This document shows, piece after piece, positions 42,284 to 54,221 of a stretch of 64,000 nt of DNA. Numbering within the stretch: position 1 is the stretch's first letter; every line of letters starts with the position of its first letter. A program made the position numbers and the translations under genes. Source of the DNA: Chaetoceros tenuissimus (lineage: Eukaryota; Bacillariophyta; Thalassiosirophyceae; Chaetocerotales; Chaetocerotaceae); contig BLLK01000069.1 in assembly GCA_021927905.1 (NCBI GenBank), forward strand, positions 2,356,001-2,420,000. Direction: 5' to 3'. Below the pieces are notes generated by a model. That model was given only the letters and a program-made list of their open reading frames with translations. It had not been told where the DNA came from and made no database searches.

Positions 42284-44552
42284 ATGTATCTCAAACCTTT
42301 CCCCATTCTTTTAATACTCCTAATCACTATCCAACCATGTTTGTCCAAAGGCATTTCCGCTCAAACTCTATCGTCGTCTGATTTAGAGTATTCGAATCCA
42401 CATCTCGATACTGAAGCTGTAGATACTGGTAAACTGTTGGACGTAATGAGTAAAATCAAAATACAAAAGTATAGGCACTTCGGAAGAATTAGAGTTGGTG
42501 CTGTGGGTCCAGACCTTTTGCAACATATCCCAGAGGCAGTTGAAGTTGTGCCTAAAAGAGTATTTCCTAAAAAGGGATCAAAGCCAATTGTGCTTCAAAA
42601 CGTACCAATCATCAATGAGAACCTTTTGTTTTGGATGCATGTAGGAGCAACACAGGAACTCATTCGTCGAGTGACGTCTCTTTCTGAATCGATTAGTAAG
42701 CAAAAAGATGAGATTGCCAAAGCTTTCGGGGAAGCTGCAAAGTTAGAGAAATTATTTTCTGAAACAACTGATGGTGACTCTGAGCTTCGATTTCAAATTC
42801 TCAAAGCTGAAGCTGATTTACAAAAAGTAAAGTTTGAAGCTGAAATTGCTAGGGCAAAAGAAGAAGAAGAACACCTTCAGCTTAAAAGAGATTTGGAAGT
42901 CTCAGAATTGAAAAAGATTGAAGAGCTCACATTGAAGCGACTCGAGGAAGAGGCGGCTCATGCAAGATTCTTGAGAGAACAAGAGTCGAGGATGAGACTA
43001 GAAACAGAGGTCAAAATAGCAAGAAATAAGAGAGAAACAGAGGAAGTGCTTTCAAAGCATGCACAATCTAGAGACTTGGCTTTGCATGAGGTCAAGGAAC
43101 AATTGTCAGTAGAAAGTGCAAAGGACATAGCAGAAGCGAGGGCTGCTGCAGAGAGGTCCAACGAAGATGTTCATCTTCGAAAACTCAAAGCACAAGCAGA
43201 ACAAAATCGATCGAAACAAATTGCTACAATTAACGCGATTGCTAGACACTTGGCAGAATCTTTACACAACTCATGTAACCATCCCAAAAAAGTGTTCCTC
43301 TTCATATCATACTGTGGCTTGCTTGCAACTGGATTGTATACGGCACGTGAGCTGACAAAGTTGGGTAGAATTTTAGTCGAGTCTGTTATAGGAAAACCAA
43401 AATTAATTCGGGAAACTTCACGAAAGAATGCAGCACAACAGCTGCTTTCTGACATCCTTAGCCTTGTGTCGAACATATTCTGCTTCATCCATAGGGAAAA
43501 GGAGAAAGATCCATTCCGTGACATAGTTCTCGAAGAAGATTTGAAAAAGAGAATAGTTGATTTAGCAAAGTCGTCCAAACGAATTCGACTCAACAAGGCT
43601 CCACAACGTCATGTTCTGTTCCATGGTCCACCTGGTGAGTGAAAGACCAAATTTTGCGTTGAGGGAAAGATGCTTGTTCACGCTCACACATTATTTGTAT
43701 TTGAAAGGGACGGGAAAGACCTTGGTTGCAAAAACACTAGCTACCTCCATCGGTATGGACTACGCTCTAATGTGTGGTGGAGATATTGGTCCACTGGGAA
43801 ATGAAGCTGTAACACAAATCCACAATCTTTTTCAGTGGGCAAAGTTCTCTAGAAAGGGAGTTTTGCTTTTTATAGATGAAGCAGAGTGTTTCCTCGGTGA
43901 TAGGACGAAAGGAACGTTGAGTGAGAGTGCCCATAATGCTTTGAATGCTTTACTATTTCATACTGGCACTGAAAGAACGGACTTTATGATGGTACTTGCA
44001 ACGAATAAAGCCGAAGACCTAGATGCCGCTATTCTCGATAGATGCGACGAGAGTTTGCACTTCCCATTGCCAAATTCGGCATGCAGAAGGGTACAACTTT
44101 GTCATTACTTTGACAAATTTGTCAAGCAAGGCAGTAAACTCACTAGTAATGGATTTATAGCTAGATTGTTTTCGAGAAGCTATGATTGTAATTTGAACAT
44201 AGAGAGAGATGTCATGAGCGAAGATCAAGTACTAGATCTTACAGCAAAAACTAGTGGATTTTCAGGTCGGGAGATTGCAAAGCTAATGATTTCTGTGCAA
44301 GGAGCAGTGTTCTCTTCAAAGGATATGACGATATCGTCACAAATGGTTGACGATATCGTCAACATCAAGGTCAAGGAGCACAAGATGAAACTTAGTTTGA
44401 AAGGTGGGAAAAAGAATGACCGAGACTCTCTGCTGCTTTCTTATGACGAGTCTGATTCGGAAACAAGCAATGATTCCGACTCTAATGGCATATCATTCGA
44501 GGAGCATTCCAAGCTTGATCAATGGAGAAGTTCTCGAAGAGGGAAGCTTTGA
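42284..44552 (+). CDS. ATAD3-like AAA ATPase with an N-terminal secretory signal
   Basis: Two exons, 42284-43634 and 43708-44552, over a 73-base intron (CACCTG|GTGAGT ... TTTGAAAG|GG), give 731 residues. I start at 42284, which gives MYLKPFPILLILLITIQPCLS, a clear signal peptide; in-frame codons upstream precede it without homology. A long coiled coil (~150-330) leads to a membrane helix followed by GKPKLIRETSR, as in ATAD3 (GKPSLVRETSR). The AAA domain has GPPGTGKT (448-455), GMDYALMCGGDIGPLG, LLFIDEAE (503-510) and a sensor MMVLATN. Animal and plant ATAD3 sit in mitochondrial inner membranes; here the signal peptide points to the ER or plastid instead. Splicing rebuilds the Walker A motif. 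Confidence 0.85.
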
Positions 44553-44660
44553 GCATTGCGAACAAGGAAGAGAAGAAAAGTTTCGACATTTACTTTCAAA
44601 AGAATCATGTAACGATAACTTTGTTCATATAAACTTTTGATAATTTATATCTATTACAAC

Positions 44661-46644
44661 TTAATCTGCGTATGGGAATGGGAAGCTGGTTCCTGCTCCT
44701 CCATCTCCTGGATTTCCATTCATACTTCTCTGTCTCATTACATCTCTCGCTCTTCTTCCACGGAAAATCCATCTGATTGGTGTTGACTCAAACCCTTCTA
44801 AACTCTCTCTGAACTTTCTATCAAGGTATCTGCGATAACCATCATTGATCATGGATGGGTCATTGCAAAATACAACGATAGTTGGAGGTCTTGTACTGAC
44901 CTGGTTACAGTAGTAAATTTTAGCTTGAGCTCCACTACGCTTGGATGGAGGTGGCTGCCAAAGAGTAGCATCACGAAGCACTTCATTTAGGACTGCTGTA
45001 GAAACACGTTTCCTGTGTGCTTTGATTGCATCGTCCACAGCACCATAGATCTTTCCAACTCTTTGTCCAGTAGCGGCAGAGGTGAAAAGAATTGGTGCCC
45101 AACGGACTTGTGGAAGTTCTTCTCTAAAATATTTGACTGACTTGTCAAATGTATTTGAATCCTTATCTACAACTGCATCCCATTTGTTACATACGAGCAC
45201 ACATGCACGTCCATCATCAGCAACTTTTTGTGCAAGAATACGATCTTGTTCTGTGACACCAGCAGTTGCATCTAGAATCAGAAGTACTGTTGGAGGAATT
45301 GAGTTAGTTCAACAATCATATAAAAAATATCATAGTGTATTGTGCGCACTGAAATTTCTTACCTACGTCTGCACGACGAATCGCTCTCAAAGCTCTGTTT
45401 ACCATGAAAAATTCAGGTCCAAAATCAATCTTTCCCTTTCTTCTGATTCCAGCTGTATCAATAAATCTGTAGATGGTTGACGGTTCATCACTTCCTTCTG
45501 GTGCAGGTCTCTCCATAACTGCATCAATCGAGTCTCTTGTAGTTCCTGCCATATCACTCACAATCGCTCTGGTGTCTCCGAAAATGGCGTTCAAAAGAGA
45601 ACTCTTTCCTACGTTTGGCCTTCCAATAATTGCAATTCCAATTTCTTCTGCTTCTTCTTCATCATCAAATGCTGCCATTGCTTCTTCATACTCAGCAATC
45701 ACAGACTCTTCAGTTGGTCCAAGGCCATATTTTCTCAACATAGCATCTTCGTCCGATTCACCAGGAATCTTTTTCTTTGGATTGATTTTCATCTTTTTCT
45801 TGACTTCTGCCAACTTCTTTGCCTTAGTTCCGAATCCCTTGATTGCACTGCCTTTCTTATCGATACTTTCAAACATTTGCTCAAGAAGCTCAGCAGTTCC
45901 AACACCATGAAGAGCTGAAACTTGAAAAGGCTCTCCAAGACCTAGAGACCAAAACTCAGAGGCAGCAATGGCACCAGTCTTTTCACTTTCACACTTGTTT
46001 ACAGCTACATGTACAGGGATCTCTCTTGTGATTTGCTTGCGAAGGAAATCAGCAAGTTCTTGATCCATATTCGTCAAACCAGTCTGACCATCCACAACAA
46101 GAATAACACCAACAGCTTCATCAATAGCAATCATAGCTTGCTCACGGATTTCTTTCGCAAAAAGTGCATCATTATCATCAAAAACTAACCCACCAGTATC
46201 TACGAGTTGAAACTTCTCACCCAAGAATTCGGCAGCTCTGTAAGTTCTATCTCTTGTGATTCCAGATTCATCAGCAACAATAGCTCCACCAGACTGAGTT
46301 CCAGCAATACGATTTACAAGAGCACTTTTTCCAACATTTGGTCTTCCTACGATAGCAATCAGTGGTACCTTCTTGTTACGTCTGAGACGACGAACTGGTT
46401 TCAATTTGCGTGAAGAATCGTCACTTTTTTCATTTTGCTTTTGATTGGTGTTGATTTCAAGATCAAGGTCCATATTCATCATATCATCTTCAAGTGATAC
46501 TCTAAGCTGAAATGGATTTCTCACAGAAGATTCTATTATTCTATTTACAGAGGGACTTTGGAACACTGAATGAAAGGTAAAGGCTAATGTGCATTGTAGC
46601 ACCATTTGCATGAACACAACAATGTGAACAGGTTTTATCGTCAT
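44661..46644 (-). CDS. der: Double-GTPase ribosome assembly factor Der/EngA, plastid-targeted
   Basis: Two exons, 45363-46644 and 44661-45286, with a 76-base intron (GTAG|GTAAGA ... CAACAG|TAC), give 635 residues. Two G domains are present, each with GRPNVGKS (100-107 and 341-348), DxxG (DTGG, DTAG) and NKxD-type motifs (NKCE, NKWD); the double arrangement is unique to Der/EngA. A KH-like C-terminal domain follows. The linker between G domains has an extra Lys-rich, acidic insert (~262-330). The N-terminus is a signal peptide with LAFTF, suggesting the plastid, where Der assists 50S-type ribosome assembly. At 635 residues it exceeds the bacterial ~490 through the leader and the linker. Confidence 0.93.
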
Positions 46645-47245
46645 TCTTTGAATTTAACTGAGCTTTTCTCTTATTGTCTTGGAAGTGTTTTCTTCTTTAT
46701 TTCAAGTTCGAAGCCTAGAATTATATGAATTGCACAGAACTGATCTACGAGTATGCTATAAGTATTGCAGGCACTGATGTGTTCTTTGCTTTTGTTCTGA
46801 TGAGTTTGGTGATTGAATTTCTAGTGATTTTCAAATTTGAGTGGCCACGAAAGTTTGAATGTGGTACCTACGCCAGAAAACAAAACTTCCAAGTCATCAC
46901 GGACTCGACTCTGTCGGAAGCATTTTTTGGCCCATTTAACATTGTACGTACTTATAGTACGAGTAAAGCATTGACAAAAGAGGAGTGGAGTTTGCAGGGG
47001 AATTTTGCACCATCATCATCACTCCATATCTTTGTGCATCCTCGAAAGTCCACATTCCACATCTAAGTGAAGAAGAAGAAACAATCATCTATCGGGAGTG
47101 GCCCAAAAATTAAAAAAGTTTAACAGTAAAAGTCTGTCAACGGAACCGACTGCAAGAAACAAAAGCTATACGAAACCTACTAGCTAGAGGGAAAACCGAA
47201 AACGTGCCCTAGCTACTACTAATAACTTGACTCGACTCCAACATC
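46645..47245. other. Divergent intergenic region between Der and an unknown gene
   Basis: 601 bases. A 113-codon plus-strand ORF (46725-47066) begins with a hydrophobic stretch but has no homology I recognise and a composition like the surrounding noncoding DNA, so it is not called as a gene. Confidence 0.45.
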
Positions 47246-48196
47246 ATGACGGAATTGGACAGTAGAAAAAGAGGACCTGGTAGCATTCTGCTAGAACCTA
47301 AAGAAAAGAGAGCACGGATTGGCACTGATATCATGAACAAATTAAACAAGCCTAGTAGAAGAAATCAATTCCTCATGTGTCATTTGCAAATGTTGCGTTC
47401 ATTGTACGAAAATGGAGATCATGGCCTTGACCATCCCGAAAATACATGGAAGCAAATTGAAGAATTCATCAAATCCAGACCATCTCTACAAGAAAAAAAC
47501 ACCACTGTGAACATGCTCGAGGAATCCCTCGAAGAATCCAAAAAAATCGCACAAGAACCAGAGTTGTCAACACCACTACTTAAGCGTTACAATACATCTC
47601 TGAAAACAGAATCTAAAATGTTTATTTCTTTCCTTACTCAACAGCAACATGGTCAGATACATTCACTCTCTCTTAATTCACCAAATGCATCACACATTAA
47701 TATGCAACAGCAAAAATTAGCTCTTTCTCCATTTCACAGACAATCTGCAAATACTAAGCAATATTTAACACCGGTGAATGGAAGTGGTCAAAATCGTCAT
47801 CAAAGCACCAGTAGTCAATTGAAGTCCATGAATCTCGTCACTTCTATAATTCAGAAAAGATTCCATACAGCAGTACAAATTGCCAATAAGGAAAAGGAAG
47901 TTTTTTTACCTCTTTTGGAAGTAACGAAAAGTCACATCAATGATCTGGAGAAAAAAATGGAATATATTGATGAGCAAAAGAAACAAGAAGTTAATATTGA
48001 GAACATGTCAGAAGAAGAAATTCTTGCAGCAGCTTATGCATTGGAAGGCGGCAACACCGATGTTAATAATTGTAATGAAGGAGCAGCAAAATATCCAGTT
48101 GATGAACATGAAAGGACTATTTATCAAAGTCGTTTGGCTCTCTGGCATACATTACTCATATCTCTAGATTCAATACTGAACAATGGAACTGCCTGA
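47246..48196 (+). CDS. Unknown helical, probably nuclear protein
   Basis: The 316-residue single-exon protein begins with a basic stretch (DSRKRGPGS ... KEKRARIG) resembling a nuclear localisation signal. It is mainly helical: residues ~30-75 are a compact helical block (RRNQFLMCHLQMLRSLYENGD), the middle is Gln/Ser-rich, and the last ~120 residues include a coiled coil (LEKKMEYIDEQKKQE). No domain is recognised. A subunit of a transcription or chromatin complex is possible, but nothing specific supports it. Start is the only ATG before the block. Confidence 0.6.
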   Translation: MTELDSRKRGPGSILLEPKEKRARIGTDIMNKLNKPSRRNQFLMCHLQMLRSLYENGDHGLDHPENTWKQIEEFIKSRPSLQEKNTTVNMLEESLEESKKIAQEPELSTPLLKRYNTSLKTESKMFISFLTQQQHGQIHSLSLNSPNASHINMQQQKLALSPFHRQSANTKQYLTPVNGSGQNRHQSTSSQLKSMNLVTSIIQKRFHTAVQIANKEKEVFLPLLEVTKSHINDLEKKMEYIDEQKKQEVNIENMSEEEILAAAYALEGGNTDVNNCNEGAAKYPVDEHERTIYQSRLALWHTLLISLDSILNNGTA

Positions 48197-48755
48197 TTTT
48201 TGAATCAATATAGAACATAATTCGTTCTATTAGTACCATAATAGAAATGAGTTTTTGCACATGAAGAAAGTAATTTTGAATAATATAATAAAGCTTCGAA
48301 AGCTTGACGTTCTACTATTGCCTATATTCCTTAATAATTGACAAAAAGTAAATGTACTTAATCTGTCTGTTAACATTGTGCGCCGAAAATATGAAGATAT
48401 AACTGATCGTTATTCTACCGTTAACACAAACACGTTTCCCGTTTCCCTATGGAGACAGTACGACATAATATCATAATCAAACACGTGCTGACAGCAAAAT
48501 CCAAGTCCCAAGACGAACTTTTCTTCTTTGAAAATGAGGAGACTTCCAAACCTACTTAAAGTTTTGTAAACAAATTTCAAATTCATGATCATTTATCATA
48601 TTCACATCATACCTTACGTAAGGTTCACCAACAAATGATGAGCTAAAGAAAGCTGACTGGCTGCCGTACTAGATGCTAGATGAAAAATATAAAATTGAAA
48701 TGATAACTTCAGAACCCCCACCCCCCCAAATCACGAGTCAGTCATTTAACATATA
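48197..48755. other. Intergenic region, no gene seen
   Basis: Between the unknown gene and the decayed bZIP copy. It has a short C-rich run at 48718-48727. A 60-codon ORF (48410-48592) shows no feature of a gene. Confidence 0.5.
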
Positions 48756-50270
48756 TCACCTGTGATGGCTAAAATTGTACTGAGGCGGTGGCACTAGCAC
48801 ACTAGATTGCTGATTTTCAGACCGTATGCTGTTCAAGAAGAGTTGTATAGTCATCGCGTCCACTCCAAGAGTGACAAGCTCGTTGATCATTTGTTGGTTT
48901 TTCTCTTTCAGCTCAAAGTTAGCTTTGGTCAATCTTATGCCTTCTTCCTGCCTGTTTTTGTTTCTTTCAGCGGCATTTCTACGCTGCGTGCAAGATTTCT
49001 GACTTCTTTGGTTTTGTAGTCATCTTCTTGTTCATGTGGACTAGTACTTTGATGTCCAAGCTTGTCATTGCTAGTATCTTGTTTTTGTTGTCGCTCCTCT
49101 CCTTCTTGTCCAGAGGTATTTTCACGGATGGGGATGGTGATCTGACTCCCACTACCTTCTTCGAGTGTATTACTGTCACTGTCTTTCATTGTAGTATAAT
49201 CTGTGTTCATTCTATTTTCACTGACAGCAAGAGTGTGTCGATCATGATCATGAGAAGCTTGCATCTTGGGCACCAACAACATGGGCTGTGTTGGTGACAA
49301 TATTACAATTCCTCCCCACATCATCGAGCCTTTCTTCTTCTTTTTCATCCTCCCTTGAAATATCAGGAGTGTTGTACAGGGGAGCACTGGAAGAAGCTTG
49401 TATCTTTCCATCAACAAAAGCGTGAGTGCGAGTACAATCTTGACTTCCTAGTACTTCGAGCACGTCTCCTTTTTCTTCAACCTTTCTTTCATCATCATCA
49501 GCAGGATTAGCGCTAGAAGGATCAGTAGAAGCAGATTCTCCTCATATGATTAGCTTTCTTCGGCTAGTTCTTGGTGTGATCTCAGTGGTGCTCCTCGAAG
49601 CCAGTAAATGCAAAGAAGTGCGTTGCCTCTCCTCTGCTTCAGGCAGTTCTCTGCCATCTTTTTCTTCATCATCCGACCTTTGGCTGGTATCATCCGAGGT
49701 ACTATGACGGTCAATAGGAGTAGCTCCTTCTTGTAGTTTGTGATTATCAATTGCTTTTCTTTTCATGCTGTTACCCTTTAACGAGGAGAAGCAAGAAGTG
49801 CGTTGTCTCCTCCCAGCTTCTTCGAGCACTTCTCCTGCAGCATCATTGTCTTCACCACCTTCCGACCCTCGGCTAAGAGTGTCAACAGTAGTAGTAGTGT
49901 GGCAACTGTCAACAACTTCTCCACGTTGCTTTTGATCAGCAATGGATTTTCTTGAGGAGGTAGTATTACCAGCACTACTAGTACTACTCAAGGATAGCAA
50001 AGAAGAAGAGCATTGTCTCTCTGCTTCAAGCTCTTCTGCATTATCCTCATCATCTGACCTTCGTTTTGTATCAACAGTAGTATTGTGGTGGCGACCATCA
50101 GTACCAGTTTTTCCTCGTAATATACTAGTATCTTCAGGGTCTCCAAGGGGATTACAGATGGAAGAGTTACTGGTATTCTTGGTATTGTGTTGCTCATCAT
50201 ATTCTTCGTCCTTCCGTTGTCTCCCAAGTTCTGCTCTTTCTGTGTATGACCTGGGTTCTTCGACTTTCAT
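48756..50270 (-). pseudogene. Decayed bZIP-like paralog
   Basis: The stretch matches the intact bZIP-like genes at 52,382 and 55,393 in its 3' part: SENRMNTDYTTMKDSDSNTLEE, the block EERQQKQDTSNDK, DDYKTKEVRNLAR, then LGVDAMTIQLFLNS and LVPPPQYNF at the end (stop at 48756-48758). The coding frame is not continuous. An in-frame TGA at 49542-49544 separates the N-terminal 242-codon piece (ATG at 50270). The frame changes between about 49,250 and 49,417. Four bases are missing within the basic region compared with the copy at 52,382 (near 48,980). The N-terminal piece holds three internal repeats and does not resemble the other two genes, so the copy is chimeric or strongly diverged. Confidence 0.75.
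49560..50160 (-). repeat. Three ~65-residue imperfect coding repeats in the decayed bZIP-like copy
   Basis: Each unit runs roughly VDT or DDT, an SDDE-like acidic run, an E(A/E)xRQR(T/C)S block, a Ser-rich stretch and a basic RK(S/A)I or SRRKL block followed by a His/Thr-rich part. The third unit is incomplete. Boundaries are approximate. Confidence 0.6.
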
Positions 50271-51718
50271 TTTTTTTAGTGTTTTGTTCAGAATGAAACA
50301 ATGACGAACTAGCAGCTTTCTCTGTTCTAGTATCATGGCAATCTATTCTACAAATGAGTGATTGGTGTTGCTCGTGAAGGTAGGATGTATCACTTATATC
50401 CTCACCTATACTACCCGCCTTCTTTCGAGGAGGAGGACAACGAGGAGAGGAAAAAATGTTCTTTTGTTGGTAAAAGAAGAAGCGTCTTGGTTTTGATCAT
50501 CATTCTTTTCTTTGTTCATGTTTTATTTTCAATAAATAGTATGGATTCTAGACAGTCGAAAACTTATCTTTGTTAATAGTCTGATGAACTTTTTTCCTTT
50601 CTTTGTTCTACTGATGACAATACTCTAACTCACGTAGTCAAAATGATCTCTGGTTGAACGTACAAAACGAGAATCAATACGGAATTTTTAATGCTCGTTC
50701 GTACTTGAGTTCTTTATGTCACCCAAGAAGCAAGCGGGTCTTCATAGTAATTGTTCTCATCCTTCTAAAATGATAAATACTAATACAATGCGAGATCATT
50801 TATTATCGGATTGATATCCAATCCCTTACCGCGTTTATTTTTCCGTCCGTCCTTCTGTCCGTCCTTCCGTGTTTTCACACTACCAACGGTTGACAACCAT
50901 ACTTTCGTTCTATTTTTTCACACACTCTACTAACGGTTGACATGCAATTTTTCTCTGCCTACGTACTTAACCAATAGCCATTCCATCTCTACTCGAAACG
51001 TCATTGGTTCTAAATATTTTACTTTACTTAGTCTGGGTTACTAGCTAACTACAAGAGTCCTCCTTGCTGCTCCTCCTGCCTTTGGCCTCTTCATCAATCG
51101 CTCGTACATACTTGCACTGTTCATCGTTCATCACTTACTTACTACCCATCTACCTTGTTACTAAAGTACCAGGAACTCCTCTCTATTGCAAATACTACGT
51201 ACGTACCTACAATAATAAGTAAGAAATGTTCACCATCAATCCGATTCAGCTTGACTTGTTTGAAAAGAAGAGAAGTGACCCAAAAGGAAAATGCTCTTTT
51301 TGGTACAATATTGCAAAAAATGAATAATAAATGAAGATTTGCTTAATACGGCCATTTGTAGAGCTTTATTTTTTCTCCAAGCAATCTTGTTGCTATGAAC
51401 AAGTCATGGAGACGGCTGCATTTGAATATCTTCAATCTTGTTAAGGCATCTCAATTATCATATATCCGCATTGCATCCTGTATAATACCTTCATGTCCTC
51501 CAACTAACACTTGGTTCTACTTGTTCTATTAAATTATAGATAGAGTTTCTTGCTTGGCCCTGAATCAACAACAAGAATTCAAACCCACTTTTGCTGACTG
51601 TAAAGCTCGTTGACCGAATGCCAACTAGCGAGGAATGGTTAATATAGGGTTGTTTTAAAGTAAAAAAGCATCTACTCAAAAATTAGCTTGTCTATAAAAG
51701 ATCACGGTTCACGACTGC
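50271..51718. other. Gene-free accessory stretch with simple repeats
   Basis: About 1.4 kb without a supported gene. It holds a GTCC-type microsatellite at 50841-50870 and two copies of a phrase containing AACGGTTGACA (near 50885 and 50933). A few ORFs under 75 codons show no features. Confidence 0.55.
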
Positions 51719-52150
51719 AATGTTTCGTAGCGACTGGTTATTCCTTCTAGCAGATTTTGCGACGGCACGGTTTCAGAACTGCTTATATACAAGACAAGAA
51801 GAAGCTAACTATGTTGGCTTGCCAAATACATAACTGCTAGTAATGTACAATAGAAGATGGCGGCTGTAGACTTGCCCTACTATTTGGAAAAAGAATTTTA
51901 ATTTTCGCAATATCTCAAAAACTCTTTTCTTGCTGAACGTACAGAAGGTTCTTGCTGCGTAGCGACAGGTAAGTCATTGTTTCTAGCAGGTTTTGCGTCA
52001 TGAGCATGGTTACAGAACTTCCAACATACAAGAGAAGATGCCGGTTGTAGGCCTGCCTATTCAAGCTGAGTATACATAATGCTCGTCTTGCTGCGTAGCG
52101 ACTCGTTAATGGTTGTTTCTGGCAGATTTTGCGTCAGCAGCATGATGGTG
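51719..52150. repeat. Cluster of three diverged ~100-base repeats 3' of bZIP-like gene 1
   Basis: Copies begin near 51721, 51952 and 52085. Each has a phrase like GTAGCGACTGG or GTAGCGACAGG, then CTAGCAGATTTTGCG or GGCAGATTTTGCG, and in two copies a CAGAAC ... TACAAGA part. They resemble the family near 54,240-55,325 but are more diverged. No ORF is involved. Confidence 0.65.
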
Positions 52151-52381
52151 TAGTCGGTACTATAAGAAAAGGTTTTGATTTGAGAAATCGGAGCTACTAC
52201 AGCAACTAATTGCAAACATTCTGAATGTTGTGTGCTATTCAAATCGAGTCGTTTTATTCATTGTGTCCATTCCACCATTGCATGACATGTGTAAGTGGTA
52301 GTTAAAATGATGGTCCTTTGTCCTACTTTCCGAAGATTATGCAACTGCTACTCCTTGCAATGATTGTTAATTGTCTGACAT

Positions 52382-53746
52382 CTAAAACGGACTGAGATTG
52401 TATTTTGGTGGTGGCACTAGCGCACTAGTAGATTGCTGATTTGTATAGTGTGTGCTGTTCAAGAAGAGTCGTATAGTCATCGCGTCTACTCCAAGAGTGA
52501 CAAGCTCGTTGATCATTTGTTGGTTTTTCTCTTTCAGCTCAAAGTTAGCTTTGGTCAATCTTGTGATTTCTTCCTGCCTGTTTTTGTTTTGTTCAGCGGC
52601 ATTTTTACGCCTGTTTCGTGCAAGATTTCTGGCTTTGGTTCTGTAGTCGTCTTCTTGAACATACGGAGGCTTCTTGTCATTGCTAGTATCTTGTTTTTGT
52701 AGTCGCTCCTCTACTGCTTGGTCCTGAGTGGGGGCATTTTTACTGATAGGGATGGGGATCTGACTCTCAGTAGCTTCTTCGAGTGTGTTGTTACGATTGT
52801 AATTGCCTTTCATTGTAGTATAGTCTGTGCTCATTTTATTTTCGCTGATATCAAGGTGTAAAGGAGGACTAGTAGTAGGAATCGACTGCAGCATGTCGCT
52901 GCGATGAGGCGAGGAAGAGCATGAATCATGATGCCTCTCTGCTATATCCTCACTGAGCCTTTCTTTGCTGTCATTATCCTTTGTTGGTATTTTTTTAGCA
53001 TCAGTATCGGATGCACATCTGTTGGAATTCTCAAAGCTAATCTCATCGCTTGAAAGGGAAGCATCTGTGGTATCATGTTGCCTCTCTGTTTCATTCTGGT
53101 TTATATTTTCTTCCCTTCTAACTTGTTCAGCTTGTTGGACCAAATAATCATAATGAGTCTCATTATTGCGACAATTAGAACCCTGGTTTCGCAGCGAGTT
53201 GGATTCAGTGTGATATCTCTTTCCAAATGCAGTTGTTTTAGTGGTCCTATTTGGGGCTTCCAGGGCATCATCTCTTATACTATTCTCTTCTTTCTGTGTA
53301 TGACCTTGAACGCTTGTGTCATTGCTACTGAAACCTTGGTCTCCTCCCATTGCCATTCCAACGTCCCTTTGAAAATGAGTTTGATTATAGACTAGTTGTA
53401 CTTGTGATTCAAAGCTGTGTTGATCCTTTATTCTTCTTGAGGAAGGAGATGCAGGACTCGATGATGTGGACGATGAAGGCTTCTTTTTTTTATTGTTTCC
53501 CACCAAACGATGGTCCTCATACTTGTTCTTGGAGTGCTTCTTCTCCAAACTGTTTTTTTGTACCATGGCTTTATTGTTTTCATGTTGTTGGAATGTTTTG
53601 TCGTCTGTACTGTCAACAAAAAGGTCAGATGAGGATGAGGTTACTTTTTGAGAATTTTGTTCGGAGTTTTCAGAAACAAAAGGCCTTTTCCCCTGCTTTC
53701 GTGGTGTTGGTTTTTGCTGCTCTCCTTCTTGATTTACGTTCACCAT
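52382..53746 (-). CDS. bZIP-like transcription factor, tandem paralog 1
   Basis: The 454-residue single-exon protein is polar, Ser/Asn/Gln-rich and acidic over its first ~360 residues. A basic region (377-390, RNRRKNAAEQNKNR) leads straight into a zipper with Leu397, Leu404, Met411 and Leu418. It ends VPPPKYNLSPF, shared with paralog 2. The domain suggests a dimeric DNA-binding factor. The basic region departs from the bZIP consensus: lining up the Ala-Ala pair leaves Arg where bZIP proteins have the invariant Asn. The same 3' flank (from ~52,308) is repeated next to paralog 2. Starting at 53746 matches the homologous start MVDGEQ of the paralog. Confidence 0.72.
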   Translation of the reverse strand: MVNVNQEGEQQKPTPRKQGKRPFVSENSEQNSQKVTSSSSDLFVDSTDDKTFQQHENNKAMVQKNSLEKKHSKNKYEDHRLVGNNKKKKPSSSTSSSPASPSSRRIKDQHSFESQVQLVYNQTHFQRDVGMAMGGDQGFSSNDTSVQGHTQKEENSIRDDALEAPNRTTKTTAFGKRYHTESNSLRNQGSNCRNNETHYDYLVQQAEQVRREENINQNETERQHDTTDASLSSDEISFENSNRCASDTDAKKIPTKDNDSKERLSEDIAERHHDSCSSSPHRSDMLQSIPTTSPPLHLDISENKMSTDYTTMKGNYNRNNTLEEATESQIPIPISKNAPTQDQAVEERLQKQDTSNDKKPPYVQEDDYRTKARNLARNRRKNAAEQNKNRQEEITRLTKANFELKEKNQQMINELVTLGVDAMTIRLFLNSTHYTNQQSTSALVPPPKYNLSPF

Positions 53747-54221
53747 TATTTCGTTTATACAACCTTTTTCATATACTAGAAATGTTTGGCACTAGAGTTC
53801 TTGCAGATGCTTTCAGATATTATGATTCTATTGCAATCTACGGGTTTGGCTCAGTTCAACAGCATCTGTTTTTCAGGTTCTTTTTGATTGACAAAAACAA
53901 GCAGCCAGAAATTCAATTGGTGTTTCTTCTCTGACTTTCATCTTGCATCATGAATCAGACATTTAGTCGTATAAAAGTACGTATAGGAATCTGTTTTTTA
54001 TCACCTTGAATCGTATGCGGGTTTGCATCAATATGGACAACAAGCCTTTGTATAAGGTACGTAGTTATGACTGAGAAAAAAACGAAAGGAAAAGTGAATC
54101 GAATCTGGCAGACAGTCACTTAGACGCATACTTAGAACAAAAACAGGGTGAATTTACAAAATATTTATAAAGTAAAAAGCACGTCCTCCCAAAGAAGAAG
54201 TTATTAATACTAGTATCATGC
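53747..54221. other. Upstream region of bZIP-like gene 1, no gene seen
   Basis: AT-rich with no supported ORF. A frame across 53350-53934 on the plus strand is a shadow of the bZIP-like gene. Confidence 0.5.

Noticed and set aside
46725-47066. 113-codon ORF in the gap before the unknown nuclear gene
   Set aside because: No homology, no repeat of diatom leader features, and composition like noncoding DNA around it.
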